In this document: one piece after another, positions 1-12,956 of the stretch
Layout: every line of letters starts with the position of its first letter
Numbering within the stretch: the first letter of the stretch is position 1
Notes under the pieces: model-generated
The model's input: the letters and a program-made list of their open reading frames with translations, nothing else
Databases searched by the model: none
Told to the model about the DNA's origin: nothing
Source of the DNA: Pseudomonadota bacterium
GTDB taxonomy: Bacteria; Pseudomonadota; Alphaproteobacteria; Acetobacterales; Acetobacteraceae
Direction: 5' to 3'
NCBI GenBank assembly: GCA_021845595.1
Contig: JAJZVV010000003.1
Span: 186,001 to 250,000 of the forward strand
Length of the DNA: 64,000 bases
Position numbers and translations under genes: made by a program

Positions 1-1
1 C

Positions 2-276
2 GGCGATATCGTGTTCGTCGAGCTGCCGGAGCCCGGACGCGACCTCGCGGAAGGCGAGGCCTGTGCGGTGGTCGAGAGCGTCAAGGCGGCCTCCGACGTC
101 TATGCCCCGGTCGCCGGCCGCGTCACCGAGGCGAATGCCGCCCTCGCCGAGGACCCGGCGCTGGCCAATCGCTCGGCCGAGGACGAGGGATGGTTCTTCC
201 GCATGATCCCGGCCGACGCGAAGGCGATCGAGGCGCTGATGGACGCGGACGACTACGCCGCGCACGTGGCGGCGCT

Positions 277-280
<4 letters not shown>
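2..280 (+). CDS. gcvH: Glycine cleavage system H protein, 5'-truncated by the window edge
   Basis: Lipoyl carrier of the glycine cleavage system, which shuttles the aminomethyl group from P-protein to T-protein in the cytoplasm. The visible 92 codons hold the C-terminal two thirds of the family; the frame is open from base 2, so the start lies outside the window. The lipoylated lysine is in ESVKAASD (codon at 83-85), followed by the usual YAPVAG turn and an NxxAEDEGW-like stretch before the end. The TGA overlaps the GTG start of gcvP by four bases (GTGA), so the two are translationally coupled; a gcvT upstream is expected but not seen. Confidence 0.95.
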
Positions 281-3156
<2,876 letters not shown>

Positions 3157-3573
3157 TCAGGCGGCGCCGTCCGCGGTGAGCGCCGAGATGATCACCTGCG
3201 CGAAAGCGTAGGGGTACTCGTCGGTCATGGTCAGCGCGATCACCGCCGTCATACCCGGCGGCGTGATGGCGACGAGCCGCGCCGCCGCACCGCCGGCGAG
3301 CTTCAGCGTCGGCTGGCCGGAGGCGAGGTTGGTCACGCCGATATCGGAGAGGAAAACCCCTTGGCGAAACCCGGTGCCGAGCGCCTTGGCGCAGGCTTCC
3401 TTCGCCGCGAACCGCTTGGCGTAGGTGCCGGCCCGGATCTTCTCCGTCCGCCGTTCGGCACGGCGCCGCTCGGCTTCCGTGAAGACGCGCTGGAGAAACC
3501 GATCGCCGTGCCGCGCCATCGCCGCCTCGATGCGGCGGATGTCGCAGATATCGGAGCCGATGCCGAGGATCAT
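3157..3573 (-). CDS. acpS: Holo-[acyl-carrier-protein] synthase
   Basis: Transfers 4'-phosphopantetheine from CoA to the serine of acyl carrier protein. The 138-residue protein starts [12 protein letters not shown], the family signature with the metal-binding aspartate, and has the second motif [15 protein letters not shown] near residue 55. The ATG overlaps the last base of the rel stop (ATGA), so it is the third gene of an rpoZ-rel-acpS operon. A longer open frame upstream is only the rel gene read in another frame. The gene ends tail to tail with gcvP with no intervening base. Confidence 0.95.
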   Translation of the reverse strand: MILGIGSDICDIRRIEAAMARHGDRFLQRVFTEAERRRAERRTEKIRAGTYAKRFAAKEACAKALGTGFRQGVFLSDIGVTNLASGQPTLKLAGGAAARLVAITPPGMTAVIALTMTDEYPYAFAQVIISALTADGAA

Positions 3574-5843
3574 CAGCCGCGGGCGCGGTCGACCTGGGCG
3601 ATGCCCGTGGCGGCGCGCAGGCCCGCGATCACGGAGGTCAGGTGGCGCAGGTCCCGCACCTCGACATCGACCAGAACTTCGCAGAAATCCTGCTGCCGAT
3701 TGGTCACGCGCAGTTCCGCAACCCCGCCGTCCTGCTTGGCGATGGCGTTGGCGAGGCTCGCCATCGCCCGCGGCTCGTTGGCGGCGATCACGTTCAGGCG
3801 CCCGACATAAGGGGCCGCGTCGCGGGCCGAAGCGGCGACGTCCCAGTCGACATCGATGAAGCGTTCGGGCGTGGCGGCGAAACTCTCGAGCATCGGGCAA
3901 TCCGAGACATGGATGGTGACGCCTTTGCCGGTTGCGACGATGCCGACGATCCGGTCCCCCGGCACCGGGTGGCAGCAGCCGGCATAGTGCACCGCCATGC
4001 CGGTGACGAGGCCCGTCAGCGGCGCCTTGTCCTTGCGCGCGCTGGTCCGCTCGGTGCGGCCCTGCAGCCCGGCGAGCGGGCGCGGCGCGCGCTCCGGCGG
4101 CCGGAGTTCCGGGTAGACCGCGTGCACGACATCCTTCGGGCCGAGGATGCCGCTGCCGACGCCGACATAGAGCTCCTCGAGATTCGTGCATTTCAGCGTT
4201 TTGAGTGCCGATTCCAGCATGCGCTCGCTGCCATCCAGCCCGTCGCGGCGAAACGCCTTGGCCAGGATCGAGCGGCCCTCGTCGCGCGTCTGCTGGCGTT
4301 CCTGCTGGTGGATGAAGCGGCGGATGCGGGCCCGCGCCTTGCCGGTGACGACGAACCGCTCCCATTGCGGCGAAGGCGTGCCGCCGCGCGCGGTGATGAT
4401 CTCCACCTGGTCACCGTTCTGCAGCTGGTAGCGCAGCGGCACCAGACGGCCATTGGCTTTGGCCCCGACGCAGGTATCGCCGATGTGGCTGTGCACGGCG
4501 TAGGCGAAATCCACCGGCGTCGCGCCGCGCGGGAGCTGGATCAGCTGGCCCTTCGGCGTGAAGCAGAACACCTGGTCCTGATAGAGTTCGAGCTTGGTGT
4601 TCTCGAGGAATTCGTCGGGTGCGGCGGAATTGTCGAGAATCTCAAGCAGGTCCTGCACCCAGCGCAGCCGCGCCGTCTCGCTGCCGGCGGGCACGGATTC
4701 GCCGGCCTCCTTGTAGAACCAGTGCGCCGCGACGCCCTTCTGCGCGATCTCGTGCATCTCCTTGGTGCGGATCTGCACTTCGATCTTCTGGTTGCGCGGC
4801 GCGCGCAGCGTCACCCCGGTGTGCAGGCTGCGATAGCCGTTGGATTTGGGCGTGGAGATATAGTCCTTGAACCGCCCGGCGATGACCGGATAGGCGGCAT
4901 GCACGGCGCCGAGCGCGGTGTAGCAATCCTCACGCGTCGGCACGATGATGCGGAACGCCATGATGTCCGAAAGTTGCTCGAAGGTGATGCTGCGGCGCTG
5001 CATCTTCTCCCAGATCGAGAACGGCGATTTTTCCCGGCCGTTGACCTCGATCACGTCGATGCCGGCACTCTCGCAGACCCGGCGCAGTTCGACGCCGACC
5101 TCCTCGATGACATCCGCGCCCTGGCCGCGCAGGAAGTTGAGCCGCGCCTGGATGGTCTCGTAGGCTTCCGGGTCGAGCTGGGCGAAGGCCAGCGCCTGCA
5201 GTTCGGTCTTGACGTCTTCCATGCCGATGCGCTCGGCGAGCGGGGCGTAGATGTCCATCGTCTCGCGCGCGATGCGCAGGCGGCGATCGCGCTCGGCGAC
5301 GAAGTGCAGGGTGCGCATATTGTGCAGCCGATCGGCGAGCTTGACGAGCAGGACACGGATGTCCTTGCTCATCGCCAGCACCAGCTTGCGGAAATTCTCC
5401 GCCTGCTTGGTGCGGTCCGACTGCAGTTCGAGCCGCGTCAGCTTGGTCACGCCATCGACCAGGCCACCGACCTCGGCGCCGAAGCGCTGCACGATCTCAC
5501 CGAGGCGCACCTCGGTGTCCTCGATCACGTCGTGCAGCAGGGCGGTGATGATGCTGTCGGTATCGAGCCGGTAGCCGGCGAGTATGTCGGCGACGGCGAG
5601 CGGATGGGAGATGTAGGGGTCGCCGTTCTCGCGGCGCTGCTTGCCGTGCGCCTGCATGGCGAGCACGTAGGCGGCGTCGATCCGCGCGATATCGGCGCGC
5701 GGATTGTAGGCCAGGACCTTCTCGGTGAGCTCGAACTGACGGACGATGCCGTGGCGGCCCGACGGTGCGCCCGAGGCCGAGGGTGCTCCGTCAGGATGAC
5801 GGGCGGGGATGGGCGTCGCCGGACCGATGCCGCCCTCCCGCAT
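3573..5843 (-). CDS. rel: Bifunctional (p)ppGpp synthetase/hydrolase of the Rel/SpoT family
   Basis: Makes and degrades the stringent-response alarmone (p)ppGpp. Domain order is complete: HD hydrolase with HDVIED (about residues 104-109), synthetase with SDIMAFRII and GRFKDYI...[13 protein letters not shown] domain beginning [14 protein letters not shown], and a C-terminal ACT domain. The RFKD motif is the RxKD type typical of bifunctional SpoT/Rel enzymes rather than the ExDD of monofunctional RelA. From ATG 5843 the protein has 756 residues, with about 33 residues before the conserved [11 protein letters not shown]; an in-frame GTG there is a possible shorter start. It follows rpoZ closely and overlaps acpS. 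Confidence 0.94.
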   Translation of the reverse strand: MREGGIGPATPIPARHPDGAPSASGAPSGRHGIVRQFELTEKVLAYNPRADIARIDAAYVLAMQAHGKQRRENGDPYISHPLAVADILAGYRLDTDSIITALLHDVIEDTEVRLGEIVQRFGAEVGGLVDGVTKLTRLELQSDRTKQAENFRKLVLAMSKDIRVLLVKLADRLHNMRTLHFVAERDRRLRIARETMDIYAPLAERIGMEDVKTELQALAFAQLDPEAYETIQARLNFLRGQGADVIEEVGVELRRVCESAGIDVIEVNGREKSPFSIWEKMQRRSITFEQLSDIMAFRIIVPTREDCYTALGAVHAAYPVIAGRFKDYISTPKSNGYRSLHTGVTLRAPRNQKIEVQIRTKEMHEIAQKGVAAHWFYKEAGESVPAGSETARLRWVQDLLEILDNSAAPDEFLENTKLELYQDQVFCFTPKGQLIQLPRGATPVDFAYAVHSHIGDTCVGAKANGRLVPLRYQLQNGDQVEIITARGGTPSPQWERFVVTGKARARIRRFIHQQERQQTRDEGRSILAKAFRRDGLDGSERMLESALKTLKCTNLEELYVGVGSGILGPKDVVHAVYPELRPPERAPRPLAGLQGRTERTSARKDKAPLTGLVTGMAVHYAGCCHPVPGDRIVGIVATGKGVTIHVSDCPMLESFAATPERFIDVDWDVAASARDAAPYVGRLNVIAANEPRAMASLANAIAKQDGGVAELRVTNRQQDFCEVLVDVEVRDLRHLTSVIAGLRAATGIAQVDRARG

Positions 5844-5849
5844 GGGATG

Positions 5850-6257
5850 CTACCGCCGTGGGCGGCCGCCGAGTTCCGCCTCGATGGCTGCCTCGATATC
5901 CTCGGCCGAGAGCGGCTCGGCCTCGAGCGCCATGCCGGCGGCCTCCTCGTCGGCGGAAACGTCCTGCAGGCCGAAAATATTCTGATCGGTCGGAATGAGG
6001 TCGAGCACTTCCTCGTCCGCCGGCTCGGGTTCGGGCACGCGGGACAGGGATTTGACGAGGTCCTGCTCCAGCTTCTTCAGCGGCACGGTCTCACCCGCGA
6101 TCTCGCGCAGGGCGACGACGGGGTTCTTGTCGTTGTCCCGATCGACGGTGATCTCCTCGCCGCGGCTGATGTTGCGCGCCCGCTGGGCGGCCAGCAACAC
6201 GAGCTCGAAACGGTTGGGAACCCGTTCGACACAATCTTCCACGGTGACGCGCGCCAT
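5850..6257 (-). CDS. rpoZ: RNA polymerase omega subunit
   Basis: Small RNA polymerase subunit that helps assemble beta-prime and, in proteobacteria, forms part of a ppGpp binding site. The 135-residue protein opens [20 protein letters not shown] and RARNISRGE, the conserved omega core, followed by an acidic C-terminal tail rich in Glu/Asp that is longer than in E. coli, as is common in alphaproteobacteria. A GAAGG Shine-Dalgarno lies just upstream. Its place immediately before rel is the usual alphaproteobacterial and gammaproteobacterial arrangement and ties it to the stringent response. Confidence 0.93.
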   Translation of the reverse strand: MARVTVEDCVERVPNRFELVLLAAQRARNISRGEEITVDRDNDKNPVVALREIAGETVPLKKLEQDLVKSLSRVPEPEPADEEVLDLIPTDQNIFGLQDVSADEEAAGMALEAEPLSAEDIEAAIEAELGGRPRR

Positions 6258-6289
6258 TCGCCTTCAAACCTCGCCAAGGGTAAGGGGGT

Positions 6290-6318
6290 TATATAGCGAA
6301 CACTGCCCGGCGCGACAA
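6290..6318 (-). promoter_or_regulatory. Sigma-70-type promoter of rpoZ-rel-acpS
   Basis: Reading the minus strand, a -35 TTGTCG (6318-6313), a 17-base spacer and a -10 TATATA (6295-6290) lie about 33 bases before the rpoZ start codon. Spacing is optimal. It is the only AT-rich stretch in this gap. Inferred from consensus only. Confidence 0.55.
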
Positions 6319-6350
6319 GCTGCACGCGCCGATCGGCGGGGTATCGCCTG

Positions 6351-6370
6351 AAAATCGGCCGCTTTCGGCT
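6351..6370 (-). terminator. Weak hairpin-plus-T-run downstream of nosX
   Basis: On the minus strand a short GCCG-AAAG-CGGC stem-loop is followed within four bases by TTTT. It sits between the nosX stop and the rpoZ promoter, where a terminator of the nos operon is expected. The stem is short, so this is tentative. Confidence 0.3.
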
Positions 6371-6391
6371 GAGCCCGGAGGCGGTTCGGGG

Positions 6392-7399
6392 TCAGCCGCC
6401 CTGCACCAGCCAGCCGCCGCCGTCGAGGGCGAAATAGGCGCGGAGCCCGAGCGAGCGGACGATCGGCGCCGTCGCCTCCGGCGGCATCAGGCAGAACGCG
6501 GTGGAGACCGCGTCGGCCGTCGCCGAGGCATCCGCCACCACCGAAACACTGCGATAGCGGAAGCTGGTGTGCCCGTTCGCCGGGTCGAAGATGTGGTTGA
6601 ACCGCCCGGCGGCGTCGAACGGCGTGCCATAGCCGCCGGAGGTGGAGACGGCCCGGTTTTCGAGATCGATGCGCCGTGCCGTCCAGCCCGGACGGGCCGG
6701 ATCCTCGATCCCGACCACCCACGGGCCGCCGCCCGGACGTCCGCCGATGGCCCGCAATTCGCCGAGATCGACGAGCGAACGCTCGACCCCCTCCCGGCGC
6801 AGCAGGGCCACGACGCGGTCGGTGGCGTAGCCCTGGGCGATGCCATTGAGGGTGATGCCCATGCCCGGCCGGGCAAACGCGATCCGGCGCGGATCGACGG
6901 CCAGGCCGGCGTGGCCGACGCGGCTCAACGCCGCGCGGATGCGCGCTTCGGGCGGCCCGGCCGGGTCCGGCGCGGGGGCGGAGAAATGCGCCGCGTAGAG
7001 CTCCCAGAGCGGCTGGACGGTGACATCGAAGGCCCCACCGGTCGCGCGATTGAAGCCCTCGCTCATGCCGAGCACCTCGACGAGTTCGACCGGCGGGTCT
7101 GCCAGCGCGCCGTCGCGGTTGAGCCGGCGGATCGCGGACTCGTCCTGGTAGAGGCTGAAAATCGCCTCCAGCCGGTGGATCTCGTCGAGGCACAGGCCGA
7201 TCAGCCGCTTTGCCTCGGCGGCATCGGCGTGGCTGATCTGGATGGTCGAATCCGCCCCCAGGGCAACGCCGCGCCAGATCTGCAGCGTCGGGTCCGCGGG
7301 CGCCGCGCCGGCCGCGACGGGCAGCAGCGCAAGCCCCGGCATGGCGGCGCTGATGTGCAGGAAGCGGCGGCGGGACAGGCGGGCATCGGTCGCTTGCAT
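6392..7399 (-). CDS. nosX: NosX, ApbE-family FAD:protein FMN transferase
   Basis: Periplasmic flavinyltransferase that covalently attaches FMN to a threonine of NosR. The 335-residue protein begins with a Tat-like signal (SRRRFLHISAAMPGLALLPVAA), then shows ApbE motifs: LNRD, ATGGAFDVTVQPLWELY, a GITLNGIAQGYATD stretch, SLVDLGELRAIG and the ISTSGGY-like STSGGYGT with HIFDPANG. The start at 7399 overlaps the nosL stop (ATGA). It is the last gene of the nos operon; a target motif SGATVTT is present in nosR of the same operon. Confidence 0.9.
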   Translation of the reverse strand: MQATDARLSRRRFLHISAAMPGLALLPVAAGAAPADPTLQIWRGVALGADSTIQISHADAAEAKRLIGLCLDEIHRLEAIFSLYQDESAIRRLNRDGALADPPVELVEVLGMSEGFNRATGGAFDVTVQPLWELYAAHFSAPAPDPAGPPEARIRAALSRVGHAGLAVDPRRIAFARPGMGITLNGIAQGYATDRVVALLRREGVERSLVDLGELRAIGGRPGGGPWVVGIEDPARPGWTARRIDLENRAVSTSGGYGTPFDAAGRFNHIFDPANGHTSFRYRSVSVVADASATADAVSTAFCLMPPEATAPIVRSLGLRAYFALDGGGWLVQGG

Positions 7400-7926
7400 C
7401 AGCGCTCTCCCCCATCCGGCGCGGCGGCGCCGGCGACGTGCGGCAGGATGTAGTCCGGCGGCATGGCGGCGAAGGTGACCAAGCGGCCGCCCTCGCGGGC
7501 CGCGAAGGCGGCGGCCTGCGCCGCGTCGGCGAACGGGACCGCCTCGCTCGTGTCCATCCCGCCATGGGCCCGGCTGCCGATGACGAAGGCGGCGGTGCGG
7601 GCATCGATCCAGATGCCAGGCCCCGGCTGGTCCCAGGCGCGCGCGCGCGCCATGTCGGTGACATAGATCGCGGTGATGTCCTTCGGCTCCTCCGGCAGGA
7701 GGGTGAAGGCAAACATGTCGCGCACGGAGGCGAACCAATACGGCCTCGCCCGGCCGCGGACGAAGATTTCGGCTTTCGGGCCAGGATGCTCGCCGATCCC
7801 CATGCCGCAGAACTCGGCCACCGCGTCGGGCGGGATGTCCTGCGCCGACGGCCGCTTCTCCGCTGCCGGGCCGCAGCCGGCGGCGAGCAGCGGGACCAGC
7901 AGCAGAACGGCCAGGCCCCGGCGCAT
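7399..7926 (-). CDS. nosL: NosL copper-binding lipoprotein
   Basis: Outer-membrane or periplasmic lipoprotein that delivers Cu(I) for assembly of the NosZ copper centres. The 175-residue protein has a lipobox LLAAGC with Cys18 as the lipid site, the conserved CGMGI motif (copper ligand region) near residue 40 and GGMDTSEAVPFAD near residue 135, both hallmarks of NosL. Start and stop overlap neighbours by one to four bases, so it is translated together with nosY and nosX. Confidence 0.92.
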   Translation of the reverse strand: MRRGLAVLLLVPLLAAGCGPAAEKRPSAQDIPPDAVAEFCGMGIGEHPGPKAEIFVRGRARPYWFASVRDMFAFTLLPEEPKDITAIYVTDMARARAWDQPGPGIWIDARTAAFVIGSRAHGGMDTSEAVPFADAAQAAAFAAREGGRLVTFAAMPPDYILPHVAGAAAPDGGER

Positions 7927-8753
7927 CAGACCTGCCTCCGCGCGAAAACGGCGACCGAGGCGGCCAGCGGGGCCACCACCCAGAGCCCGATGGCGCCGAG
8001 CAGGGTCGATGGCGCGACCGCCAGATGGCCGGCGAGGCCGGCGAGGCCGGCGAACTGCCCGACCTCCGGCAGGCCGGTGAGATTCAGCAGCCGATAGGCG
8101 TCGGTCGGGTTCGCCACCAGCAGCGCCTGCACCAGCGGGGCCCGCAGACTATGCCCCTGATCGGCCACGAGCAGACCGAGCAGCGCCATGTCGTAGAGCA
8201 GCACGGATACGAGCCATACGCCGAGCGCGATGCCGGCGGCGGTGCGGGGGTCGCGCGCCAGCGCGCTGACGAGGGTGCCGGTGGCGACGAAGGCGGCGCC
8301 GAGCAGGACGCTGGTCCCGATCAAGGTGCCGAAGGCCGCGACCGCCGCCGCGTCGTCGGTCGAGCCGAGCCAGAGCGTCAGCCCGGCCGCGCCATACGCC
8401 GCCGCGGTGGCGAGACCGAGCATGACGACATGACCGGCGAACTTGCCGATCACCACCTGCCAGCGGGCCAGCGGGTAGGACAGCAGCAGCACCATCGTGC
8501 CGCGATCGAGCTCGCCGGCGATGGTGTCGTGGGTCAGCACCAGCGCGATCAGCGGCACCAGGAAAATCGTCAGGCTGGAGAGGCTGACGACGGTCACGGC
8601 GAGCCGGCTGGCGCCGATATTGCCGGTCGGCGCGCTGCCGAGCAGGGCGAGCGTCAGGGCGAGCCCGGCGAGCAGCGATGCGGTGGCGAGGACGCGGCGA
8701 TTGCGCAGCCCCTCGCGAATTTCGCGCCAGGCGATGATGGCGATTGGCGTCAT
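7926..8753 (-). CDS. nosY: NosY, ABC transporter permease of the nos system
   Basis: Membrane subunit of the NosFY ABC transporter that, with NosD, matures the CuZ cluster of N2O reductase. The 275-residue protein opens with the cytoplasmic segment IAWREIREGLRNRR and has about six hydrophobic helices, including IFLVPLIALVLTHDTIAGELDRGTMVLLLSYP, the ABC-2 permease signature of this family. It overlaps nosF upstream and nosL downstream by four bases each. Confidence 0.92.
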   Translation of the reverse strand: MTPIAIIAWREIREGLRNRRVLATASLLAGLALTLALLGSAPTGNIGASRLAVTVVSLSSLTIFLVPLIALVLTHDTIAGELDRGTMVLLLSYPLARWQVVIGKFAGHVVMLGLATAAAYGAAGLTLWLGSTDDAAAVAAFGTLIGTSVLLGAAFVATGTLVSALARDPRTAAGIALGVWLVSVLLYDMALLGLLVADQGHSLRAPLVQALLVANPTDAYRLLNLTGLPEVGQFAGLAGLAGHLAVAPSTLLGAIGLWVVAPLAASVAVFARRQV

Positions 8754-9676
8754 TGCGTCCGCTCCGCATCCCGGCGCAGCAGGCCGGCATAGATGTCATC
8801 GAGGCTGGCGTGCAGCAGCTCGATGTCGGCGACCGGATCCGGGCCGTCGAGGACAGCGCGCAGACGCTCAATCTTCTCCGCCGCCGGGCAGATGATTTCG
8901 AGCCGCCGCCCGGCGCGAACCGTCACGCCGCTCACCGCCTCGCCCGCGTAGGCCGGAACCGGCTGCGTCGCGGCCAGGCGAACCAGGATGCGGACGGGAT
9001 CACCGGCCATCCGGCGCAGGTCGGCCAGAGTTCCATCCGCCACCTTGCGCCCCTGGCGGAGAACGACGACGCGGTCGGCGCGGTGCTCGAGTTCGGCGAG
9101 GGCGTGCGACGAGAGCAGGATTCCGACCCCGTCGGCCGCCAGCGCGTCGAGAATGGCGTAGAAGCCCTGCCGCAATTCGGGATCGAGCCCGGTGGTCGGC
9201 TCGTCGAGCAGAAGCAGCCGCGGCCGGCCGATGAGCGCCTGGGCCAGGCCGAGGCGCTGGCGCATGCCTTTCGAATAGCCGCCCACCCGCTGGCCGGCGG
9301 CAGGGGCGAGGCCGACACGCGCCAGAAGATCGCGGTTGGCGGCGACGGGCGCACCCTTCAGCCTGGCGTAGAAGGCGAGGAGTTCGGCGCCGGTCATGTT
9401 CGGATGAAAGACGATGGTCTCGGGAAGAAACCCGATCGCCCGGCGGGCCTCGGCGGCACCGGGGCGCGACGGATCGTGGCCGAGCACGGCGATGCGTCCC
9501 GAATCGGGGCGGATCAGGCCGAGCAGCAGCTTGATCAGCGTCGATTTGCCGGCGCCGTTGTGGCCGACGAGCGCCAGGATCTCGCCGGCGCCGAGCGTGA
9601 TGTCGAGCGAAGCGAGCGCATCGCGGCCGGCATAGCGCTTGCTCACCCCCTCGGCCTGGACGAGCGGCGCGGTCAC
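8750..9676 (-). CDS. nosF: NosF, ABC transporter ATPase of the nos system
   Basis: ATPase partner of NosY. The 308-residue protein has Walker A GHNGAGKST (about residue 40), signature YSKGMRQRL, Walker B LLLLDEP, D-loop TTGLDP and switch His in LLSSHAL, followed by a C-terminal extension typical of NosF. I chose the GTG at 9676 because it overlaps the nosD TGA (GTGA) and places the ABC domain near the N terminus; the frame is open for another 258 codons upstream, but that lies entirely within nosD. Confidence 0.92.
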   Translation of the reverse strand: MTAPLVQAEGVSKRYAGRDALASLDITLGAGEILALVGHNGAGKSTLIKLLLGLIRPDSGRIAVLGHDPSRPGAAEARRAIGFLPETIVFHPNMTGAELLAFYARLKGAPVAANRDLLARVGLAPAAGQRVGGYSKGMRQRLGLAQALIGRPRLLLLDEPTTGLDPELRQGFYAILDALAADGVGILLSSHALAELEHRADRVVVLRQGRKVADGTLADLRRMAGDPVRILVRLAATQPVPAYAGEAVSGVTVRAGRRLEIICPAAEKIERLRAVLDGPDPVADIELLHASLDDIYAGLLRRDAERTQ

Positions 9677-10962
9677 CGGTCCGCGCCTTCCAGCCGCTGC
9701 AGCGCGGCGACCGGGGGCGGGCGCATCAGTGGCGCGCTGTCGATCACCCCGCCGGGATGGAGGTTGGGGAACTGCGCCTGTGCCCAGCGCAGCAGCTGCA
9801 CCGCGGGACTGTTCAGCAGCAGCTTGGCGAGCGGGTAGCGCCAGACGACCTGGTCGGTGAGGTCGTTCGGACGGTAGGCGGAATCGGCGATGCCATCGCC
9901 GTCGAGGTCGAAGGCGGGATTGTCGCTCCAGAAATTGCCGCGTCCCTGCCACGACCACTCGAGGTTCCGGGTGCCGACATACATCACCTGCGTGCGGTTG
10001 CCGATGAAGGCGTTGCCGGCGATGACGTTGCGCTCGGATCCGGCGGTGAAGTGGATGCCGATCTGGCAGCCTTCGAACGCATTGCCGACGATCCGGTTCT
10101 TGTTGGCGTTGTAGATGAACACGCATTTCTCGCCGCCATGGATGACGGCATTGCCGGTGATCTCGGACCCGTTGGCGTAGTTGAACAGGAACCCATGGTC
10201 GCGGTCGCCATCGGAGCGATTGTCGCGGATGGCGATATGGTCGGAAAACATGATCACGTAGCCGGCATGATTGCCGGTGGAGACGTTGCCGCTGACCTCG
10301 CTGTCGTTGGTGTACATGTAGTGCACGGCGAAGCGGACACCGTGCAGCCGGTTGTCGCGGAAGATGTCGTGCCGGCTCGCATTGGAGAAGATGCCGTCGC
10401 GCCCGCCGCTGATATCGTTGCCGATCACCTGCGCGCCGGGCGCGTTCCATACATAGACGCCGTTGCCGCTGTCATTGAGATTGGGTGCGGTCCAGCCGCG
10501 GATGCGGTTGCCGCGGACCGTGGTGTCCGGCGCGCCGTGGACATAGACGCCGACGAGACAGTCGGTGATGCTGTTGCCCTCGACGATGGCGCCAGCCGCT
10601 TCGGCTTCGAGGAATACCCCCGCGTCCATGGTTTCAGCGCTCCGCCCGGAATTGCGGATGGTGAGGCCGCGGAGCGCAACGCCCGCAACCATGACGTCGA
10701 CGGTGCGGCCACGGCCCTGGCCGTCGATGATGGCCCCTGGCGCGCCGCGCAGCGCCACCGGGCGGGTGATGCGCACCGGGCCGGCATAGACGCCGGGGGC
10801 GAGCAGGATCTCGTCTCCGGGAGCGGCGGCGGCGAGGGCAGCGGACAAGCCGACGCCCTCGCCAACCTCGATCCGCGCCGCGAGCGCCGGGGCGGTGACG
10901 AACGCCCCGGCGAGCGCGAGCAGCGCCGCACGCCAGCCCGCGCCCGGGGCGCCGCGACCCAT
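9673..10962 (-). CDS. nosD: NosD, periplasmic beta-helix copper-cluster maturation protein
   Basis: Periplasmic right-handed beta-helix protein needed for CuZ assembly in NosZ. From the ATG at 10962, which overlaps the nosZ stop (ATGA), it has 429 residues: a signal peptide (ALLALAGAFVTAPALA), then repeated NxI..N / GN.I carbohydrate-binding/sugar-hydrolase (CASH) repeats such as VRGNRIRG, VIGNDISGG, FRDNRLHG and IVGNAFEG through residues 100-350, and the family tail GRGNFWSDNPAFDLDGDGIAD. An ATG at 11034 would run into nosZ and is not needed. Confidence 0.93.
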   Translation of the reverse strand: MGRGAPGAGWRAALLALAGAFVTAPALAARIEVGEGVGLSAALAAAAPGDEILLAPGVYAGPVRITRPVALRGAPGAIIDGQGRGRTVDVMVAGVALRGLTIRNSGRSAETMDAGVFLEAEAAGAIVEGNSITDCLVGVYVHGAPDTTVRGNRIRGWTAPNLNDSGNGVYVWNAPGAQVIGNDISGGRDGIFSNASRHDIFRDNRLHGVRFAVHYMYTNDSEVSGNVSTGNHAGYVIMFSDHIAIRDNRSDGDRDHGFLFNYANGSEITGNAVIHGGEKCVFIYNANKNRIVGNAFEGCQIGIHFTAGSERNVIAGNAFIGNRTQVMYVGTRNLEWSWQGRGNFWSDNPAFDLDGDGIADSAYRPNDLTDQVVWRYPLAKLLLNSPAVQLLRWAQAQFPNLHPGGVIDSAPLMRPPPVAALQRLEGADR

Positions 10963-12923
10963 CACGTATGCCTGGGCTCGACGATCATCCGCCCCGACAT
11001 CTCCATGTGGAGTGCGTGGCAGAACCATTGGCAATAATACCAGTGCACGCCAGGCCGGTCGGCGATGAAGGTCACCGAGGCGGTTTCGAGCGGTGAGATC
11101 TCCATCGCGATGCCATGGCGGATCATGGTGAAGCCATGGGTGACGTCCTCGATGTCGTCCATGTTGGTGATGGTGACGGTGACCTCGTCACCCTGCTTGA
11201 CGGTGAACTTGTCGAGGCTGAATTTTGGCGCGTTGGAGTGCATGTAGACGCGCACCTTGTTGCCGTCGCGGATGACGTGCGCGGCTTCCTCGAGCTTGAC
11301 GCCGTCCGCGGCGGCCTGTTTGCGGATGTCGTCCCACATCGGGTCGTCGCGCTTCCACACGATCGATGGTTTCAGCTTCGAGCGATGGACGATGCAGATG
11401 TCGTGCGGCTCGGCGAAGCTCGGGCCGTCATGCACGAGCTGCATCTTGTCGCCGGCGATATCGATCAGCTGGTCGTTTTCCGGATGCAGCGGGCCCACGC
11501 GCAGGAACCGGTCCTTCGAGAATTTATTGAGCGACATGAGCCACTTGCCGTCGGCCTCCTTGGTCTCGCCCATCGAGGTGTGGTTGTGGCCGGGCTGGTA
11601 GTGGACATCGATCTTCTGCAGGATCGGGCTCACCTTCTCGCCTTTGAAGGCGCGCCGCGCGAGATCGATGTTCCATTTCACCACCTGGCTGTCGATGAAC
11701 AGCGTGGTGAACGCATTGCCCTTGCCGTCATAGGCGGTGTGCAGCGGGCCGAGGCCGAGCTCCGGTTCGGCGACCACGGCGTCGCGCGGCTTGGCCTTGC
11801 CGTCGAAGACATCATCGAGCAGGCGCACGTCGATCACCGTCACCGTCGGCGAGAGCTTGCCCGCGGCGACGATATGGATACCGTCGGGCGCCGCGTTGCA
11901 GCCGTGTGGATTGTTCGGCACCGGAATATAACTTGTATAGCGCGAGCCGTGGCGGCCATCGACCACCGGCACGCCGCCGATCGTCTTGTAGTCGCCCTTC
12001 TTGACCGCCTCCTCGATGCGCTTGATGTTGAACACGACCACCCAGTCCTCGTCGGCCGCGGTCATGTCCTCCAGAACGAAGCCCTTCTCGGAATTGTAGC
12101 ACGTCGAGAAGGCGTATTTGCCTTGGTAGTCGCAGTCCGTGTTGTCGAGATTGCCATCGACCAGAACCTGCCAGGCGACCTTCATCGTATCGCCGTCGAT
12201 CGCGGTGTAGACGGACCAGTATTTCGTCTTGTCGTCGTCCAGCACGCTGCCGTCGTTGGGAATGGGGATGATGTGCTCGCTGTTGGCGAACACATAGCCG
12301 GTGCGCGGATAGCGCTGCGGCCGCAGGCCGTGGATGTCCGAGGCGTTCGGGATCTCGATGATCTTGTCGCACTTCATTACGTCGCAGCGAATGCGGGCGA
12401 CGCGGCAGTTGGCCTTGTCGTTGATGAAGATGTAGCGCCCGTCATAGGTGCCGTCGGTGAACGACATGTGCGGGTGGTGGGCGTCGCCGTTGATGAAGGT
12501 GCCGCCGCGGGATTCGAGGAATTTGCGGGTCTCGGGCAGCAGCCCCTCGGTGAGGATCTTGCGGCTCTCGTTGGTCAGGCCCCAGCCGGTGGCGCTGTCG
12601 CGGTTGAAGACCGGGATGCGCATGAATTCGCGCATCGACGGGATGCCGAAAATGCGCACTTCGCCGGTCTGGCCGCTGCTGTTGAAGCCGTAATATTCGT
12701 CGAGATCGCCCGGGCGCACCTCATGGCTCGGGGTGCCGGTCGCCGCCGTGGCGCGGCGTCCGAAACCGGTGAGCGCGGTGCCGGAGAGCGCGCCGACCAC
12801 GCCGGCGGCGCCAGCGAGACGCGCGGTGGTTCCGAGCAGGCCGCGACGGCCGAGCGCGGCGTCCTCGTCGGGCGTGGGCCGTGCGTCCGGGGCGGTGGTG
12901 TCGTCGGGCGGGATCATGGGCAA
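10962..12923 (-). CDS. nosZ: Nitrous-oxide reductase, clade I (Tat-exported)
   Basis: Terminal reductase that converts N2O to N2 in the periplasm. The 653-residue precursor has a twin-arginine signal (RRGLLG, residues 26-31), characteristic of clade I enzymes. The N-terminal seven-bladed propeller carries the CuZ histidines, starting with DAHHPHMSF and later NPHGCN and [10 protein letters not shown]. The C-terminal cupredoxin domain ends with the CuA site: CQWFC (631-635), His639 and Met642. A strong AAGGAGC site precedes the ATG. It lies 33 bases after nosR and overlaps nosD. The presence of a full nosRZDFYLX set implies a functional N2O-reducing respiration. Confidence 0.97.
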   Translation of the reverse strand: MPMIPPDDTTAPDARPTPDEDAALGRRGLLGTTARLAGAAGVVGALSGTALTGFGRRATAATGTPSHEVRPGDLDEYYGFNSSGQTGEVRIFGIPSMREFMRIPVFNRDSATGWGLTNESRKILTEGLLPETRKFLESRGGTFINGDAHHPHMSFTDGTYDGRYIFINDKANCRVARIRCDVMKCDKIIEIPNASDIHGLRPQRYPRTGYVFANSEHIIPIPNDGSVLDDDKTKYWSVYTAIDGDTMKVAWQVLVDGNLDNTDCDYQGKYAFSTCYNSEKGFVLEDMTAADEDWVVVFNIKRIEEAVKKGDYKTIGGVPVVDGRHGSRYTSYIPVPNNPHGCNAAPDGIHIVAAGKLSPTVTVIDVRLLDDVFDGKAKPRDAVVAEPELGLGPLHTAYDGKGNAFTTLFIDSQVVKWNIDLARRAFKGEKVSPILQKIDVHYQPGHNHTSMGETKEADGKWLMSLNKFSKDRFLRVGPLHPENDQLIDIAGDKMQLVHDGPSFAEPHDICIVHRSKLKPSIVWKRDDPMWDDIRKQAAADGVKLEEAAHVIRDGNKVRVYMHSNAPKFSLDKFTVKQGDEVTVTITNMDDIEDVTHGFTMIRHGIAMEISPLETASVTFIADRPGVHWYYCQWFCHALHMEMSGRMIVEPRHT

Positions 12924-12956
12924 GCTCCTTATAGAAGATGTGCCGGTGATGCAGCT

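Noticed and set aside
3642-6296. Very long open frame on the plus strand across rel and rpoZ
   Set aside because: It is antisense to two confirmed genes, has no family motif, and long antisense frames are expected in GC-rich coding DNA.
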